Source: Clostridium kluyveri (GTDB taxonomy: Bacteria; Bacillota; Clostridia; Clostridiales; Clostridiaceae). Taken from it: 64,000 nucleotides of DNA. Under the pieces are notes generated by a model, which saw nothing but the letters and a program-made list of their open reading frames with translations, was not told the origin of the DNA and did no database searches. Both the position numbers and the translations under genes were made by a program. The stretch covers positions 248,001 through 312,000 of the forward strand of contig NZ_CP018335.1 of the NCBI RefSeq assembly GCF_001902295.1. Direction: 5' to 3'. This document shows, piece by piece, positions 29,083-38,887 of the stretch. Numbering within the stretch: the first letter of the stretch is position 1; the number at the start of each line of letters is the position of its first letter.

Positions 29083-31521
29083 ATGATGTTTGGAAGATTT
29101 ACAGAAAGAGCACAAAAAGTATTAATTTATGCTCAAGAAGAGGCACAAGCACTCCAACATGGTTATGTGGGCACAGAGCACATACTTTTGGGAGTATTGA
29201 AAGAGGATGGAATAGCTAAAAACTTTTTAAATAACATGAATATTACTATAGAAACAGTAAGAAGCTTTATAGAAGAATATGAAGGCAGAGGAGAGATTGA
29301 TTTATACAATAAGGAAATACCTCTTACTCCAAGAACAAAAAGACTTTTGGAGTTGAGCTTATTTGAAGCTAGAAATTTAAATCACAACTATATTAGTCCA
29401 GAGCACATTCTACTTGCGTTAATTAGAGAAGCAGAGGGAGTCGCATTTACTATTTTAAATAATTTAGGTGCTGATTTTAATAAGTTAAGAAAACAGCTTA
29501 TAGATTCTCTTTCAGGAGAACAATCTGTTAGTTCAAATAATTCTAAAAAAGAAAATGGAGAGCCTACTCCAACCTTAGACCAATTTGGCAGAGACCTAAC
29601 TGATATGGCAAGAGAAGGAAAATTGGATCCAGTTATAGGTAGAGAAAAAGAAACTCAGAGAGTTTTAGAAATATTAAGCAGAAGAACTAAAAACAATCCT
29701 TGTCTTATAGGAGATCCAGGAGTAGGTAAGACAGCCATAGCAGAAGGATTGGCAGAAAAAATAGTGGCAGCCAATATACCCGAACTTTTAAAAGGAAAAA
29801 GAGTAGTCACTTTGGATCTTTCTTCAATGATAGCAGGTTCCAAATACAGAGGGGAGTTTGAAGAAAGACTTAAAAAAGTTATGGAAGAGATAAGGAAATC
29901 AGGTAATGTAATATTATTTATAGATGAAATTCATACCATAATAGGAGCTGGAGCTGCAGAAGGGGCTATAGATGCTTCTAATATATTAAAGCCGGCTTTG
30001 GCTAGAGGAGAAATACAATGTATAGGAGCAACCACTATAGATGAATATAGGAAGTATATAGAAAAAGATGCTGCGCTTGAGAGAAGATTCCAGCCTATAT
30101 TAGTAGGAGAACCTACTAAAGAAGAAGCAGTCCTGATATTAAAAGGTTTAAGAGATAAATATGAAGCCCATCACAGAGTGAAAATAACGGACGAAGCTAT
30201 TGAGGCTGCAGTAAATTTATCTGATAGATATATTACAGATAGATATTTGCCGGATAAGGCTATTGATCTTATTGATGAAGCGGCTGCTAAAGTAAGAATA
30301 CAAAATTTGATTGCTCCACCGGATTTAAAGAATTTAGAAGCTGAATTGGAAAAAGCAACTAAAGAAAAAGAAGATTCCATTAGATTACAAGATTTTGAAA
30401 AGGCTGCTAAGTTAAGAGATATAGAAAAGGAATTGAAAGATAAGTTAGAAGGATTAAAAACTAATTGGAAAACTAAAAAAGAGGTATCTACACTATTAGT
30501 AGGAGAAGAAAAAATTGCTTCTGTAGTGTCACAATGGACTAATGTACCTGTAGAAAAATTAACCGAAAAAGAATTACAGAGATTATTAAAATTAGAAGAT
30601 ATTCTTCATAAAAGAGTAATAGGTCAGGATGAAGCAGTTAAATCTATAGCAAGGGCAGTAAGAAGGTCCAGGGTTGGACTGAAAGATCCTAAGAGACCTA
30701 TAGGTTCATTTATATTCTTGGGACCTACTGGTGTTGGAAAAACTGAACTATCTAAAGCACTGGCAGAGGCCATGTTTGGTGATGAAAATAATCTTATAAG
30801 AATTGACATGTCTGAATATATGGAAAAACACACCGTATCTAAACTTATAGGATCCCCGCCAGGATATGTAGGATATGATGAGGGAGGACAGCTTACGGAA
30901 AAGGTAAGAAGAAATCCTTACTCAGTAGTATTATTTGATGAAATCGAAAAAGCACATCCTGAGGTATTTAATATACTGCTACAAATACTTGAGGATGGAA
31001 GATTGACGGATGGAAAAGGAAAAACTGTAAACTTTAAGAATACTATAATTATAATGACATCCAATGTAGGGGTATCTACTATTAAAAAGCAAAAATCTAT
31101 GGGATTCACTATTGTAAATGATAATGAAAAACAAGATGAGTATAATAAAATGAAAGACAATATAATGGAAGAATTGAAAACTTCTTTTAGACCTGAATTT
31201 TTAAATAGAATTGATGATATTATAGTATTCCACCAATTACAAGAAGATGATTTAAAACAGATAGTAAAGATTATGTTAAATGATGTTTCTATGAGACTTA
31301 AAGAGAAGGAGATAGACATTAACTTTAATGAAAAAGCACAAGAATTGTTAGCAAAAGAAGGATTTGATATAACTTATGGAGCAAGACCACTTAGAAGAGC
31401 TATAACTAAGACTGTAGAAGATAAACTTTCAGAAGAAATGTTAAAGGGTAATGTTAAAAGAGGAGATAAGGTGGAAGTAGCTGTTCAAGGAGAAGAGTTG
31501 ACTTTTAATAAAGTTGACTAA
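29083..31521 (+). CDS. clpC: ATP-dependent Clp protease ATPase subunit ClpC
   Basis: This Hsp100 unfoldase feeds substrates to ClpP, including arginine-phosphorylated proteins. Domain order is two Clp-N repeats (1-145), AAA-1 with GDPGVGKT (210-217), a UVR-containing middle region (about 415-450), and AAA-2 with GPTGVGKT (547-554). The C-terminal ClpB-D2-like domain is complete, for 812 residues. The frame opens at TTG 29059, but AAAAGGAG (29062-29069) is the ribosome-binding site, so ATG 29083 or the adjacent 29086 is the start. Last gene of the operon. Confidence 0.97.
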   Translation: MMFGRFTERAQKVLIYAQEEAQALQHGYVGTEHILLGVLKEDGIAKNFLNNMNITIETVRSFIEEYEGRGEIDLYNKEIPLTPRTKRLLELSLFEARNLNHNYISPEHILLALIREAEGVAFTILNNLGADFNKLRKQLIDSLSGEQSVSSNNSKKENGEPTPTLDQFGRDLTDMAREGKLDPVIGREKETQRVLEILSRRTKNNPCLIGDPGVGKTAIAEGLAEKIVAANIPELLKGKRVVTLDLSSMIAGSKYRGEFEERLKKVMEEIRKSGNVILFIDEIHTIIGAGAAEGAIDASNILKPALARGEIQCIGATTIDEYRKYIEKDAALERRFQPILVGEPTKEEAVLILKGLRDKYEAHHRVKITDEAIEAAVNLSDRYITDRYLPDKAIDLIDEAAAKVRIQNLIAPPDLKNLEAELEKATKEKEDSIRLQDFEKAAKLRDIEKELKDKLEGLKTNWKTKKEVSTLLVGEEKIASVVSQWTNVPVEKLTEKELQRLLKLEDILHKRVIGQDEAVKSIARAVRRSRVGLKDPKRPIGSFIFLGPTGVGKTELSKALAEAMFGDENNLIRIDMSEYMEKHTVSKLIGSPPGYVGYDEGGQLTEKVRRNPYSVVLFDEIEKAHPEVFNILLQILEDGRLTDGKGKTVNFKNTIIIMTSNVGVSTIKKQKSMGFTIVNDNEKQDEYNKMKDNIMEELKTSFRPEFLNRIDDIIVFHQLQEDDLKQIVKIMLNDVSMRLKEKEIDINFNEKAQELLAKEGFDITYGARPLRRAITKTVEDKLSEEMLKGNVKRGDKVEVAVQGEELTFNKVD

Positions 31522-31529
31522 AAACAAAT

Positions 31530-31574
31530 AAAAATAAGCTCCATTCTCTATAGAAAGAGTAGGAGCTTATTTTT
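31530..31574 (+). terminator. Terminator of the ctsR-clpC operon
   Basis: A perfect 13-bp stem (AAAAATAAGCTCC/GGAGCTTATTTTT) encloses a smaller inner pairing. The 3' arm supplies the T-run. Confidence 0.9.
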
Positions 31575-31671
31575 ATGGAATTTTAAATAGTTTTAAAAAA
31601 ATTATATAATTTTTCACAAAACTATTTAATTATATTGTATAATTATATCTTATATAGGAGGAGATGATTAC

Positions 31672-33027
31672 ATGGTGAAGAAGAAAACTATCTTTATATG
31701 TCAACAATGTGGATATCAATCTCCAAAGTGGCTAGGGAAATGTCCTAGTTGTAATAATTGGAATAGCATGATAGAAGAACTTAAACCAACTAAAGGAGCA
31801 TATCCTCCAAATTTAGGATTTGGAAGTATGCCAAAAAGCATAAATGATGTAAAATCTGGTGAGCATGAAAGACTGGATACCGGCATAATGGAATTAAATA
31901 GAGTTCTTGGAGGAGGTATTGTTAGAGGTTCTATTACACTTATATCAGGAGCTCCTGGTATTGGCAAATCCACATTACTTTTACAAGCGGCTAGTAATAT
32001 TGCAGATAAATATGAAAAAGTACTATATGTTTCTGGAGAAGAATCAGAAGAGCAGATAAAAATGAGAGGGGATAGGCTTAACTCCTTATCAAATAATCTT
32101 TATGTGGTTTCTGAGACTAATTTAGATAAAATAGAAAGTTATATAGAAAAAAATAAACCTACCTTTGTAGTCATAGATTCTATACAAACTTTATTTAAAG
32201 AATATGTAAGTTCTGCGCCAGGGAGTGTATCTCAAGTTAGAGAAACCTCCAATCATATTATGCGTATAGGAAAGTCAAATGGTATATCTTTTTTTATAGT
32301 GGCACATGTTACAAAACAGGGTGAACTTGCAGGGCCTAGGGTATTAGAACATATAGTTGATACTGTACTATCTTTTGAAGGGGAAAGAACGGAAGAGTTT
32401 AGAATACTTAGAACGGTAAAAAACCGATTTGGTACCACAAGTGAAATTGGTGTATTTGAAATGGCAGAACATGGACTCAGGCAAATATCCAATCCCTCTA
32501 CAGCATTTTTAGGAGATAGGGACTTTCAGAAAGAAGGATCTATAGTTATTGGGATAATGGAAGGCAGAAGACCTATATTAGTTGAAATACAGGCTTTAGT
32601 TAGTGAGACTAGGGCAGTTATTCCAAGAAGAACAGCAGTAGGTGTGGATATATCCAGGTTAAATTTAATTTTAGCAGTATTAGAAAAAAAGATTAAAATT
32701 CCATTTTATAATTGTGATGTTTATGCTAATGTAGTAGGGGGACTTAAATTAGAAGGTACATTTGGAGATTTAGGATTAGCACTGGCTCTTATATCCAGTT
32801 CTAAATCTAAAGAAATGAGTTTAGATAATCTTTTGGCAGTAGGAGAAATAGGTCTCACGGGTGAAATCAGGCCAGTATCTTTCTGCGATAGAATTGTAAG
32901 TGAAGCAGAAAAAATGGGATTTAAAAATATATTAATACCAAGTAGAAATAAAGAGAAAATAAATAATAAGAAAATAAATATTATAGGTATATCTTCTTTG
33001 AAGGAATCCTTAAATAAAGTTTTTTGA
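31672..33027 (+). CDS. radA: DNA repair protein RadA
   Basis: RadA is a RecA-like, Lon-related ATPase that promotes branch migration in recombinational repair. A four-cysteine zinc finger (C10, C13, C24, C27) is followed by Walker A GAPGIGKST (93-101), the RadA-specific KNRFG (250-254) and a C-terminal Lon protease-like domain. It is 451 residues long, with AGGAGGAGATG before ATG 31672. A TATAAT at 31638-31643 with TTCACA 19 bp upstream may be its promoter. It overlaps the disA leader. Confidence 0.96.
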   Translation: MVKKKTIFICQQCGYQSPKWLGKCPSCNNWNSMIEELKPTKGAYPPNLGFGSMPKSINDVKSGEHERLDTGIMELNRVLGGGIVRGSITLISGAPGIGKSTLLLQAASNIADKYEKVLYVSGEESEEQIKMRGDRLNSLSNNLYVVSETNLDKIESYIEKNKPTFVVIDSIQTLFKEYVSSAPGSVSQVRETSNHIMRIGKSNGISFFIVAHVTKQGELAGPRVLEHIVDTVLSFEGERTEEFRILRTVKNRFGTTSEIGVFEMAEHGLRQISNPSTAFLGDRDFQKEGSIVIGIMEGRRPILVEIQALVSETRAVIPRRTAVGVDISRLNLILAVLEKKIKIPFYNCDVYANVVGGLKLEGTFGDLGLALALISSSKSKEMSLDNLLAVGEIGLTGEIRPVSFCDRIVSEAEKMGFKNILIPSRNKEKINNKKINIIGISSLKESLNKVF

Positions 33028-33041
33028 TTAGGGTGATAATT

Positions 33042-34106
33042 TTGAGATTAGAAAAAGAAAAGGAACTTAAAAGTATATTAAAACTTTTAGCTCCTGGAAC
33101 TCAGCTTAGAGAAGGGCTCGAAAATATATTGAGAGCTAAAACTGGCGGGCTTATAGTGCTTGGAGATAGTGAACAGATATTAAAAGTAGTAGATGGTGGA
33201 TTTGCTATTAACTCAGAGTATAGTCCTTCTTATATATATGAACTTGCAAAAATGGATGGTGCTATAATACTTAGCAGTGATTTAAAAAAGATACTATATG
33301 CAAATACTCAGCTTATTCCAGATTCAACTATTCCTACCTTTGAAACTGGAACAAGGCATAGAACAGCGGATAGAGTGGCCAAACAAACAGGAGTTATAGT
33401 TATTGCAATTTCTCAGAGAAGGAATGTTATAACGGTATATAGGGGACATATTAAATATGTTTTGAGGGACAGCAGTGTTATGCTTGGAAGAGCCAATCAG
33501 GCACTTCAAACTTTAGAGAAATATGTAGCTGTATTAGATAGAGTTGTCAATAATCTTAATATTCTTGAATTTCAAGACATAGTTACATTATTTGATGTAA
33601 TGACAGCTATTCAAAGAACTGAAATGGTAATGAAAATAGTATCTGAAATTGAAATATACATATGTGAACTAGGGAATGAAGGAAGACTAATTTCCATGCA
33701 ATTAAATGAACTTATTAAAAGTGTTGAGCGAGATGGGATATTAATGATAAGAGATTATTGTCAGACTGATATGGATTATGATGATATATATAAACAAATT
33801 CAAGAAATAAGCTCTGATGATATTTTAAATCTTGATTTTATCTCCAGAGCTATGGGATATGTGGGAGTACCGTTGGTTGATACACTTGTATCACCAAGGG
33901 GATATAGAATGTTAAGTAAAATTCCTAGAATACCAGCTACTGTAATAGATAATTTAGTTAAAAATTTTAAAGAATTGAAAGGGATTATGGAAGCCTCTTA
34001 TGAAGACCTTGATAGAGTTGAAGGAATAGGTGAAGCCAGAGCTAGAGCAATAAAAAATGGGCTGAGGAGACTTAGAGAACAAATTATGATAGATAATAAA
34101 TTTTAG
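33042..34106 (+). CDS. disA: Diadenylate cyclase DisA, DNA integrity scanner
   Basis: DisA makes cyclic di-AMP from two ATP, and its activity falls at branched DNA, which links DNA integrity to sporulation. The DAC domain motifs MDGAIILS and TRHRTADR are present, followed by a helical linker and a C-terminal helix-hairpin-helix DNA-binding region (VEGIGEARARAIKNGL). TTG 33042 is preferred: AGGGTGAT lies 4-5 nt upstream and the protein starts like known DisA (354 residues). The frame opens at TTG 33024, inside the radA stop. The radA-disA pair is conserved in Firmicutes. Confidence 0.95.
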   Translation: MRLEKEKELKSILKLLAPGTQLREGLENILRAKTGGLIVLGDSEQILKVVDGGFAINSEYSPSYIYELAKMDGAIILSSDLKKILYANTQLIPDSTIPTFETGTRHRTADRVAKQTGVIVIAISQRRNVITVYRGHIKYVLRDSSVMLGRANQALQTLEKYVAVLDRVVNNLNILEFQDIVTLFDVMTAIQRTEMVMKIVSEIEIYICELGNEGRLISMQLNELIKSVERDGILMIRDYCQTDMDYDDIYKQIQEISSDDILNLDFISRAMGYVGVPLVDTLVSPRGYRMLSKIPRIPATVIDNLVKNFKELKGIMEASYEDLDRVEGIGEARARAIKNGLRRLREQIMIDNKF

Positions 34107-34142
34107 CACAAAATAATATTTGATATTATTTTGTGCTAAAAA
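34102..34142. terminator. 19-bp perfect palindrome between convergent genes
   Basis: The two arms, 34102-34120 and 34124-34142, are perfectly complementary with a 3-nt loop. The palindrome spans the end of disA and abuts the stop of the minus-strand gene. It may end transcription from both sides, although neither side has a separate T-run. Confidence 0.65.
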
Positions 34143-34544
34143 TTATCTAAAAGAATATTTCCCTAAAGTATTTATTTTATCATATTCTTTTAAAAGTATA
34201 TCGTATAGGTTTAAATCAAGTATATTACATAAAGAAGTAAGATAAAATAGATTATTTCCTATTTCATTTTGTATCACATCTCTACAGTTATCACACAGAG
34301 AGCCTTTTGTATGTGTATTTAAACAATTTTTTAAAAATTCAATATTTAAAGTGTTGTCTTCAGATAGGTGCTGTTTTTTAGCGCAAACTTCTATGCATCC
34401 ACAATTGGTAACAGATTTTGCGATGGCTCTGTTTATTCGGGCATTTGATTCTTGAAATTTAGTAATTATATCTAAAATACTCTTATGTCTTAATAATGAT
34501 TCACTTACAGCATTTTGAAAGTCGTCAAATATTATATCCTTCAT
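34143..34544 (-). CDS. DUF1573-type protein with MazG-like C-terminus
   Basis: This is the only confident protein gene on the minus strand, 133 residues long. Its ATG at 34544 has AAGGAG 9 nt upstream on that strand; the frame extends further but without a site. It starts MKDIIFDDFQNAVSE and has cysteines in NCGCIEVC and LCDNC, suggesting metal binding. The C-terminus (EIGNNLFYLTSLCNILDLN) resembles the helix pair of MazG-like NTP pyrophosphohydrolases. Proteins like it in clostridia carry the label DUF1573, from memory. Function unknown. A promoter is visible at 34575-34604. Confidence 0.75.
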   Translation of the reverse strand: MKDIIFDDFQNAVSESLLRHKSILDIITKFQESNARINRAIAKSVTNCGCIEVCAKKQHLSEDNTLNIEFLKNCLNTHTKGSLCDNCRDVIQNEIGNNLFYLTSLCNILDLNLYDILLKEYDKINTLGKYSFR

Positions 34545-34574
34545 CCAGTTCAACTCCTTATATAGATTTAGCAT

Positions 34575-34604
34575 ATTATCTACAATATTTAAATGTAGTG
34601 TCAA
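34575..34604 (-). promoter_or_regulatory. Promoter of the minus-strand gene
   Basis: On the minus strand: TTGACA (34599-34604), an 18-bp spacer and GATAAT (34575-34580). The spacer contains the inverted repeat CTACA/TGTAG. Confidence 0.6.
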
Positions 34605-34974
34605 AAACATTTGTTAGTAAAATAAATTTATTCTTAAGTTCTATAATACCATATTTTACTAACAATAAATATATATTTAAATTAGAAATTATACTATATA
34701 ACTTATATAAACAATAGTTTTCGTAAAATGTATTTATAAATCTATGAAATTTACTTTATATATATAATAAACTAATAGTCCCATTATTGATAGGGGGAAT
34801 TGTATATAAAATACTTGAGGATTATTTTTATACAGATATATTGATTAAATAAATTATTTAAGTAAATAATTTATTAAATAAAACTAGTTTTATTGAAAAA
34901 AGTGTCCACTTAATATATTATATTAAGTAAATAAAATGAAAAAAATGTAATTAACGTATAAGGAGGTGTATTTA
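34605..34974. other. A/T-rich intergenic region with palindromes
   Basis: No gene is seen. Two perfect A/T-only or nearly A/T-only palindromes occur: 34848-34875 (12-bp arms, 4-nt loop) and 34908-34928 (10-bp arms). In DNA this A/T-rich they may be chance. The plus-strand promoter of the next gene is not clear. Confidence 0.4.
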
Positions 34975-36102
34975 TTGTTAAAAAAGATACTTAGAGGGCT
35001 TTTTACAATAATAGGCTTAATATTGGGATATTTGGTAGGAGATGTTGTTATAAATTCTGAGTATTTTACCCAAATATTTTATGTGAGTGATAATCCTATA
35101 AAAAAGATCTTATTTTTAATTTTATTAACTTTGTTTTTTGGAATTATACTATTTTTAATATCACCTTGGATTAATTCAGTTATTATGAAGATTATGGATT
35201 ATATTGAAAAAAACATTCAAAAACTTCCTGCAACAGAAATACTATTAGGGGTGGTAGGAGCATTAATAGGCCTTCTTATATCATCAGTATTTCTCAATTT
35301 ATTGGCGAAGGTGCCTATTATAGGGGCTGTGCTGGCAGTGATAGTAGCTGTACTTATGGCTGCTCTAGGAGCTAATATAGCCATAAGAAAGAGAGAAGAA
35401 CTTATGTCCTTGCTATATAATATTGGGTATAGGAGAGTTCAAGGAATTAATAAAGATAAAAAAGTTAAAGATGAGTGTGAACAAAAGGTATATCCTAAGG
35501 TTCTGGATACTTCTGTAATAATAGATGGCAGAATATTTGATATATGTCAAACTGGATTTGTTGAAGGACCATTAATAATCCCAGATTTTGTATTAGCAGA
35601 ATTGAGACATATAGCAGATTCTTCAGATGGATTAAAGAGAACTAGAGGAAGAAGAGGACTGGATGTATTAAATAAAATACAAAAAGAGCTAAATATTGAT
35701 GTTCAAATATATGAAAAAGACTTTCCTAACATTGCGGAGGTGGATAGTAAACTTTTGAAGCTTTCACAGGTATTAGATGGCAAGGTAGTAACAAATGATT
35801 ATAATTTAAATAAGGTTGCAGAATTTCAGGGAGTACCGGTACTGAATATAAATGAACTTGCTAATGCAGTAAAACCTGTGGTACTTCCTGGAGAAGAAAT
35901 GAATGTTCAGATAATTAAAGATGGAAAAGAATCAGGACAGGGTATAGCTTATTTAGATGATGGTACCATGATAGTTATAGAGGGAGGAAAAAAGTCTATA
36001 GGAGAAACAAAAGATGTAGTAGTAACGTCTGTACTACAAACTGCAGCGGGAAGAATGATATTTGCAAAACAAAAAGAGGAGTTACAACCTTATGAAAAGT
36101 AA
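34975..36102 (+). CDS. Membrane PIN/TRAM domain protein (YacL-like)
   Basis: The N-terminal 120 residues hold about four membrane segments. A PIN-like nuclease domain follows (VLDTSVIIDGRIFDI, DFVLAELRHIAD, VVTNDYNLNKVA) with acidic residues placed for metal binding, and a C-terminal TRAM RNA-binding domain (about 300-360). It is probably a membrane-anchored RNase; the substrate is unknown. TTG 34975 lies 8 nt after AAGGAGG, and an earlier GTG at 34966 overlaps that site. The length is 375 residues. It overlaps ispD by 11 bp, as in the Bacillus yacL-ispD region. Confidence 0.9.
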   Translation: MLKKILRGLFTIIGLILGYLVGDVVINSEYFTQIFYVSDNPIKKILFLILLTLFFGIILFLISPWINSVIMKIMDYIEKNIQKLPATEILLGVVGALIGLLISSVFLNLLAKVPIIGAVLAVIVAVLMAALGANIAIRKREELMSLLYNIGYRRVQGINKDKKVKDECEQKVYPKVLDTSVIIDGRIFDICQTGFVEGPLIIPDFVLAELRHIADSSDGLKRTRGRRGLDVLNKIQKELNIDVQIYEKDFPNIAEVDSKLLKLSQVLDGKVVTNDYNLNKVAEFQGVPVLNINELANAVKPVVLPGEEMNVQIIKDGKESGQGIAYLDDGTMIVIEGGKKSIGETKDVVVTSVLQTAAGRMIFAKQKEELQPYEK

Positions 36103-36787
36103 CTATGCCGTCATTGTAGCTGCAGGTAAGGGAAAAAGAATGAAAATGCCAATTAATAAACAATTTATTTGTATTCAAGGTAAACCGATCTTGTATTATT
36201 CTATTAGTGTATTTTCAAAAAATCCAATAGTAGATAAAATTGTATTAGTATGTGCTGAAGATGAAATTGAATATTGTAAGCAAGAGATAGTTAAAAAGTA
36301 TGATTTTAACAAGGTAGTTAAAATAGTTAGTGGAGGAAAAGAGCGGCAGGATTCGGTATTCAATGCATTAAAAGTGTTGGAGAATTGCAATGTGGTTTTA
36401 ATTCATGATGGAGCAAGACCATTTGTTACAGATAGGATAATTGAAGATGGAATAAAATATTCCAATATGTATGGGGCCTGTGCCTGTGGAGTTGTACCTA
36501 AAGATACCATAAAGATTAAAGGCAAAGAAGGATTTAGTTATAAAACGTTGGAAAGGAAGGAATTATTTACAGTTCAAACTCCTCAGTGTTTTAACTATGA
36601 TTTAATTTATGATTGTCATAAGAAACTTGCAAACAATAAAGTTCAAGTTACTGATGATACTACAGTAGCGGAATACTTTGGAAATAGAGTTTATTTATAT
36701 GAAGGAAGTTACGATAATATAAAGATAACTACACCTGAAGATTTAATTATAGCAGAAAATATATTTAAAATACATAAATATATATAA
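36092..36787 (+). CDS. ispD: 2-C-methyl-D-erythritol 4-phosphate cytidylyltransferase
   Basis: IspD transfers CMP from CTP to MEP in the non-mevalonate isoprenoid pathway. The nucleotide-binding AVIVAAGKGKRM at the N-terminus, the GGKERQDSVFNAL loop, VLIHDGARPFV and the C-terminal VTDDTTVAEYFG are family signatures. ATG 36092 gives 231 residues with AGAGGAG upstream; the frame opens earlier at 36062 within the previous gene. The 11-bp overlap indicates coupled translation. Confidence 0.94.
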   Translation: MKSNYAVIVAAGKGKRMKMPINKQFICIQGKPILYYSISVFSKNPIVDKIVLVCAEDEIEYCKQEIVKKYDFNKVVKIVSGGKERQDSVFNALKVLENCNVVLIHDGARPFVTDRIIEDGIKYSNMYGACACGVVPKDTIKIKGKEGFSYKTLERKELFTVQTPQCFNYDLIYDCHKKLANNKVQVTDDTTVAEYFGNRVYLYEGSYDNIKITTPEDLIIAENIFKIHKYI

Positions 36788-36796
36788 ATTAAGATG

Positions 36797-36845
36797 GAAC
36801 CTTGCAGTTTTATGTACTTAATATAAGCTGCAGGTTCTGTTTATA
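36797..36845 (+). terminator. Probable terminator after ispD
   Basis: GAACCTTGCAG (36797-36807) pairs with CTGCAGGTTC (36828-36837) with one bulged base. The following sequence is only moderately T-rich. The rest of the gap to cysS (to 36998) shows no clear promoter. Confidence 0.55.
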
Positions 36846-36998
36846 TTAAAGAATAATGGACAGTATATGAATGGGGCTTAAATAAGTTCTAATAATGTGA
36901 TAAAATATTTAAGGAATTAAAATTAAACATTTTATGATATTAATTATATGATATTAGTGGATGGTATACGGATAAGATTAAGGGAGGTATAAAGGTTA

Positions 36999-38396
36999 GT
37001 GAGAATTTTTAATACAATGACTAGAAGAAAAGAAGAATTTGTTCCTTTGATTCCAGGAGAAATAAAAATGTATGTATGTGGTCCTACAGTATATAATTTT
37101 TTCCATATAGGTAATGCCAGAACTTTTGTTGTGTTTGATACTGTAAGGCGATATTTTGAATATAAAGGTTATAAGGTAAATTTTGTACAAAATTTTACTG
37201 ACATAGATGATAAAATGATAAAGAAGGCAAATGATGAGAACATAACTGTACAGCAGCTTGGAGATAGATTTATAGATGAATATTACAGGGATGCAGATGC
37301 TTTAAATATAAAAAGAGCTACAGTAAATCCAAGGGCTACACTTTATATATCTAAGATAATTGAGTTTATACAGGATTTAATAGATAAAGGTTATGCTTAT
37401 TCAGTAGATGGAGATGTATATTTTGATGCAAAAAAGTTTAATAATTATGGCAAACTTTCAGGACAAAATATTGAACAACTTCAATCAGGAGCTAGAATAG
37501 ATATAGATGAAAGAAAAAAAAATCCTATGGATTTTGCAGTTTGGAAGAGTGAAAAGGAAGGGGAACCTTCATGGGAAAGTCCTTGGGGAATGGGAAGACC
37601 TGGGTGGCACATAGAGTGTTCTTGCATGGCGTATAATATATTAGGTGAAACTATAGACATACATGCAGGGGGTTCTGATTTAAAATTTCCACATCATGAA
37701 AATGAGATAGCTCAAAGTGAGGGTAGAACAGGGAAAGTATTTGCTAAGTATTGGATGCATTCTGCATTTGTAAATATAAATAATCAGAAAATGTCTAAGT
37801 CCTTAAATAATTTCTTTACTACACGAGAGATTTTGGATAAATATGAACCAGATGTTATAAGGTTATTTATGTTATCCGGTCATTATAGGACTCCTATAAA
37901 TTTTAGTATTGAACTTTTAGATTCTACTAAATCAGCATTAGATAGAATTTATAATTCGATTATAAATTTAGAAGAACTTTCAAGTAAAGTTAAGAATGAT
38001 GGAATATTGGATAGTGAAATAAAATATAAAGAACATCTAAATAGTTACAAACAACGATATATAGAGAAGATGGATGATGATTTTAATACTGCAGATGCCA
38101 TATCAGTGATTTTCGATTTAATAAGAGATATAAATACTAATGTAGATGAAAATTCATCCATGGAGATAATTAAATGTTCACTTGATCTAATAAGAGAATT
38201 AGGTTTTCCTCTTGGAATACTTCAGAAGTCTAAAAGGGGAAGTATAGAAACAGAAGTTGAACTTTTAATAGAAAAAAGACAAAAAGCTAGAAAGGATAAG
38301 AATTGGGCATTAGCAGATAAAATAAGAGATGATTTAAAAGATAAAGGAATAATCTTAGAAGACACTTCAGATGGAGTAAGGTGGAAAAGGATATAA
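36999..38396 (+). CDS. cysS: Cysteinyl-tRNA synthetase
   Basis: This monomeric class I synthetase has HIGNARTF as the HIGH motif and KMSKS intact (QKMSKSLNNF). Zinc ligands are expected at C28 (YVCGPTVYN), in GWHIECSCMA, and at the HHENE histidines. It is 465 residues long and starts at GTG 36999 behind GGGAGG (36982-36987). The cysS-mrnC-rlmB-rae1-sigH order is standard in Firmicutes. Confidence 0.96.
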   Translation: MRIFNTMTRRKEEFVPLIPGEIKMYVCGPTVYNFFHIGNARTFVVFDTVRRYFEYKGYKVNFVQNFTDIDDKMIKKANDENITVQQLGDRFIDEYYRDADALNIKRATVNPRATLYISKIIEFIQDLIDKGYAYSVDGDVYFDAKKFNNYGKLSGQNIEQLQSGARIDIDERKKNPMDFAVWKSEKEGEPSWESPWGMGRPGWHIECSCMAYNILGETIDIHAGGSDLKFPHHENEIAQSEGRTGKVFAKYWMHSAFVNINNQKMSKSLNNFFTTREILDKYEPDVIRLFMLSGHYRTPINFSIELLDSTKSALDRIYNSIINLEELSSKVKNDGILDSEIKYKEHLNSYKQRYIEKMDDDFNTADAISVIFDLIRDINTNVDENSSMEIIKCSLDLIRELGFPLGILQKSKRGSIETEVELLIEKRQKARKDKNWALADKIRDDLKDKGIILEDTSDGVRWKRI

Positions 38397-38429
38397 TTTA
38401 TTTATATAACTTAAATCAGGAGAAATTAA

Positions 38430-38855
38430 ATGGAGAGTAATTTACTGAAAATAAAATTTGATAAGGTAGATATTAGGCAACTGAATCCCCTTACACTTGC
38501 ATTTGTGGGAGATGCTGTATATGATGTACTTGTTAGAACTTATTTAATAAATAAGTTTCAAAGTATATCTGTTCATAATCTCCATGTTAGAGCCATAAAG
38601 TTTGTAAAAGCTCATTCTCAAAGTGAAATTATAAAGAGATTGGAAAAACAATTATCAGAGGAGGAGCTTTATTTTTTTAAAAGAGGAAGAAATGCCAAAT
38701 CTGGAACAGTTCCTAAAAATGCAGATATACAAGAATATAGATTTGCAACGGGATTTGAAACTTTGATAGGTTTTTTATATTTAACCGGTGAAGTGGATAG
38801 ATTAAATTACCTATTCGAATTTATAATCGCTTTGAATGATAAGGGCGAATTTTAG
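38430..38855 (+). CDS. mrnC: Mini-ribonuclease III
   Basis: Mini-III trims both ends of 23S rRNA by cutting the double-stranded processing stem; such a stem is visible at 19546-19564/22826-22844. The 141-residue protein is an RNase III catalytic domain without the dsRNA-binding domain. The N-terminal LAFVGDAVYDVLVR and the later RGRNAKSGTVPKNADIQEYRFATGFETLIGFLYL carry the metal-binding acidic residues. AGGAG lies before ATG 38430. It is 33 bp after cysS. Confidence 0.95.
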   Translation: MESNLLKIKFDKVDIRQLNPLTLAFVGDAVYDVLVRTYLINKFQSISVHNLHVRAIKFVKAHSQSEIIKRLEKQLSEEELYFFKRGRNAKSGTVPKNADIQEYRFATGFETLIGFLYLTGEVDRLNYLFEFIIALNDKGEF

Positions 38856-38887
38856 GATAAAAAATGATTAAATTAAAAGGTAGAGAT

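Noticed and set aside
34496..34717. 73-residue plus-strand frame overlapping the minus-strand gene start
   Set aside because: It overlaps the start and promoter of the better supported minus-strand gene and lacks a ribosome-binding site.
34848..34928. A/T palindromes upstream of the PIN-TRAM gene as operator sites
   Set aside because: They are almost pure A/T, so such palindromes are expected by chance in this DNA.
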